Part shown: positions 62,164 through 64,000 of the stretch, piece by piece
Position numbering within the stretch: position 1 is the stretch's first letter
Layout: every line of letters begins with the position of its first letter
From: BOG-931 sp963781725
GTDB taxonomy: Bacteria > Pseudomonadota > Alphaproteobacteria > Rhizobiales > Xanthobacteraceae
Reading direction: 5' to 3'
DNA length: 64,000 nucleotides
Assembly: GCA_963781725.1 (NCBI GenBank)
Contig: CAWAGV010000001.1
Location: forward strand, 682,001-746,000
Translations under genes and position numbers: made by a program
Notes under the pieces: model-generated
Databases searched by the model: none
The model's input: the letters and a program-made list of their open reading frames with translations, nothing else
What the model was told of the DNA's origin: nothing

Positions 62164-64000
62164 TCAGTAGAGCCCGCCGGTGCTGGAGCGCACCGCGCCA
62201 GCCGCAGCGTCCGGCGGTACCGAGGTATCGATCGGCTTGCCATTGGCCGTATCCGTGCCGACGACCGAGTAGTTGTCGGGCGGCGCGGTGCCGGGCTTGA
62301 AGGCTTCGAGAATGACGTTGCCGTCGCCGGGTCCGGCGCGCATGCCGGTCTTGGCATTGACGCGGATCAGCTTGATGCCGGGCGGCACGCGGAACGGAAT
62401 CGGCGGCTTGTCGGCGAGCGCGAGCTTGAGGAAGTCCTTGACGATCGGCGCCGCGAGATGGCCGCCCGTGGCGAGCCGACCGATATGTCGCGGCTTGTCG
62501 TAACCCATGTACACGCCGCAGACGATGTCCGGCGAAAAGCCGATGAACCAGACATCTTTCTCGTCATTGGTGGTGCCGGTCTTGCCGGCGATCGGCTTGC
62601 CGACTTCCCTGACCACGGTCGCAGTGCCGCGCTGTACCACGCCTTCCATCAGCGAGGTGATCTGATAGGCGGTCATCGGATCGATCACCTGCTCGCGATG
62701 ATCGACCAGCGTCGGCTCCGGATTGTTGTCCCACTTGCTGGCATCGCAGCCCTGACAATCGCGTTTGTCGTGCTTGAAGATGGTGTGGCCGTAGCGATCC
62801 TGGATGCGGTCGATCAGCGTCGGGATCACCCGCCGGCCGCCGTTATCGAACATCGAATACGCGGTGACCATGCGCATCACCGTCGTCTCGCCGGCGCCGA
62901 GCGCGTACGACAGATAAGGCGGCAATTCGTCATAGACGCCGAAACGCTTGGCATATTCGGCAATCAGCGGCATGCCGATGTCTTGCGCCAGCCGCACCGT
63001 CATCACGTTTCGCGACTGCTCCAGGCCGAACCGCAGGGTCGACGGGCCGAAGAACTTGCCGCCGTAATTTTCCGGCTTCCAGATGCCGCTGCCGCCGGCG
63101 CCGGTATCGATTTCAATCGGCGCATCCATGACGATGGTCGACGGCGTGTAGCCGTTGTCCAGTGCCGCCGCATAAACGATCGGTTTGAACGACGAGCCCG
63201 GCTGCCGCAGCGCCTGGGTCGCACGGTTGAACTGGCTCTGATCGAACGAGAAGCCGCCGACCATGGCGAGCACGCGCCCGGTGCGCGGGTCCATCGCCAC
63301 CATGCCGCCGGAGATTTCCGGAATCTGGCGCAGGCGATATTTGCCCTGTTCCGCCATCGGCTCGACATAGATCACATCGCCGGCCGACAGCACCTGCGCG
63401 ACGGTCTGGATCGGCTTGGTGCCGTTCGGGGGCTTCGCCCACTTCACGCCGTCGAGCTGAATGAGCCCGGTCTGCCGGTCCTTGATGACATTGCCGCCCG
63501 GATCGCGCATCGGCTGCAAGCCAATGCGGGCCGACTGGTCGGCCACTTCAAGCACGACCGCCATGTGCCACGGATCGATGTCCGACAGCGATTTGACCTC
63601 GGCGAGTTTCAGGCCCCAGTCGCCCGAAATATCGATTTTGGTGACCGGGCCGCGAAAGCCGGTGCTCTCGTCGAAATTCACCAGGCCATTGATCATCGCC
63701 TGGCGCGCCATGCTCTGGATCTTCGGATCGAGCGTGGTGCGGACCGAAAGCCCGCCTTCGTAGAGCTTCTTCTCACCGTAGTTGTCGAAGATGTAGCGGC
63801 GGACTTCCTCGGTGAAATATTCGGCGGCGAAGATGTGGGCGCCGGTCGGCCGCACCGTGATCTCAAGCGGCTGCTTCTTGGCCTGCTCGGCATCGGTCGC
63901 GGAGATGTAACCGTCCTCGGCCATGCGGTCGATCACGTAATTCCGGCGCGCGATCGCCTCTTCCTTGCGGCGGAACGGATTGTAGTTGTTCGGGCCCTTG
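62164..64000 (-). CDS. mrcA: Penicillin-binding protein 1A (5' end beyond the window)
   Basis: A class A penicillin-binding protein. The visible 611 residues are the end of the glycosyltransferase part (YNPFRRKEEAIARRNYVIDRM) and the whole transpeptidase. The catalytic serine is in GSSFKP (SxxK), SxN is SRN in LEQSRNVM, and the third motif is KTGTTND. A C-terminal tail after the domain is proline/glycine/threonine rich. The gene runs out of the window at 64000. It is on the same strand as prfB and 61 bases upstream of it, a known Rhizobiales neighbourhood. Confidence 0.95.
   Translation of the reverse strand, partial: KGPNNYNPFRRKEEAIARRNYVIDRMAEDGYISATDAEQAKKQPLEITVRPTGAHIFAAEYFTEEVRRYIFDNYGEKKLYEGGLSVRTTLDPKIQSMARQAMINGLVNFDESTGFRGPVTKIDISGDWGLKLAEVKSLSDIDPWHMAVVLEVADQSARIGLQPMRDPGGNVIKDRQTGLIQLDGVKWAKPPNGTKPIQTVAQVLSAGDVIYVEPMAEQGKYRLRQIPEISGGMVAMDPRTGRVLAMVGGFSFDQSQFNRATQALRQPGSSFKPIVYAAALDNGYTPSTIVMDAPIEIDTGAGGSGIWKPENYGGKFFGPSTLRFGLEQSRNVMTVRLAQDIGMPLIAEYAKRFGVYDELPPYLSYALGAGETTVMRMVTAYSMFDNGGRRVIPTLIDRIQDRYGHTIFKHDKRDCQGCDASKWDNNPEPTLVDHREQVIDPMTAYQITSLMEGVVQRGTATVVREVGKPIAGKTGTTNDEKDVWFIGFSPDIVCGVYMGYDKPRHIGRLATGGHLAAPIVKDFLKLALADKPPIPFRVPPGIKLIRVNAKTGMRAGPGDGNVILEAFKPGTAPPDNYSVVGTDTANGKPIDTSVPPDAAAGAVRSSTGGLY

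Overview
The window reads as a stretch of chromosome from a high-GC alphaproteobacterium of the order Hyphomicrobiales, most like the Bradyrhizobium / Rhodopseudomonas / Pseudolabrys side (Nitrobacteraceae or Xanthobacteraceae). This is inferred from gene order and family content: an aminotransferase-hom-glpX-recJ operon, a sufB-C-D-S-T-A operon preceded by a NifS/IscS-type desulfurase, prfB next to a class A penicillin-binding protein, Rhizobiales-style intergenic palindromes, an IS5-type transposase relic and many Bug-type binding proteins. No rRNA, tRNA, CRISPR array, prophage or complete insertion sequence was seen.

Layout. 0-3.6 kb: the tail of a probable thiamine-diphosphate enzyme, then a nitrate/sulfonate/taurine-type ABC importer (ATPase and two permeases) with a secreted amidohydrolase inside the operon. 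3.8-8.8 kb: a partial, split thiosulfate-oxidation (sox) locus, soxCD on the plus strand and soxYZ on the minus strand, around an MBL-fold hydrolase and a solute-binding-like protein. 8.9-14.8 kb: core metabolism and repair (recJ, glpX, hom, aminotransferase, a small lipoprotein). 15-21 kb: phaC, a MAPEG protein, argC and parE, followed by a hairpin-rich non-coding stretch. 21.7-36.2 kb and 40.5-42.7 kb: an accessory zone dominated by solute-binding proteins without transporters (five Bug proteins and several other types), two catabolic enzymes, a cupin, an HdeA-like protein, a heme-containing HAMP sensor divergent from a TIR protein, an ArsR/SRPBCC operon and a frameshifted LysR gene. 36.5-40.5 kb: an RhlE-like helicase, a diguanylate cyclase and a flavin monooxygenase. 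42.6-50.2 kb: the complete suf Fe-S assembly operon. 50.4-64 kb: a hydrolase, a tandem pair of branched-chain-type binding proteins, tyrS, a giant AsmA-like protein, a peroxiredoxin, an M23 peptidase, prfB with its programmed frameshift, and most of a penicillin-binding protein 1A.

How the parts fit. The sulfur oxidation proteins would feed electrons through the SoxD cytochrome, and they need soxXAB, which are not in this window. The suf genes supply iron-sulfur clusters and carry an Irr-box-like dyad upstream of sufB. The binding-protein zone suggests scavenging of organic acids and aromatic compounds. The least explained pieces are the unknown gene between sufB and sufC, the heme-HAMP/TIR pair, the lysine-rich alternative frame in the helicase tail, and the 20.9-21.5 kb hairpin cluster. 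I did not find a clear new multi-gene system. These are the best leads.
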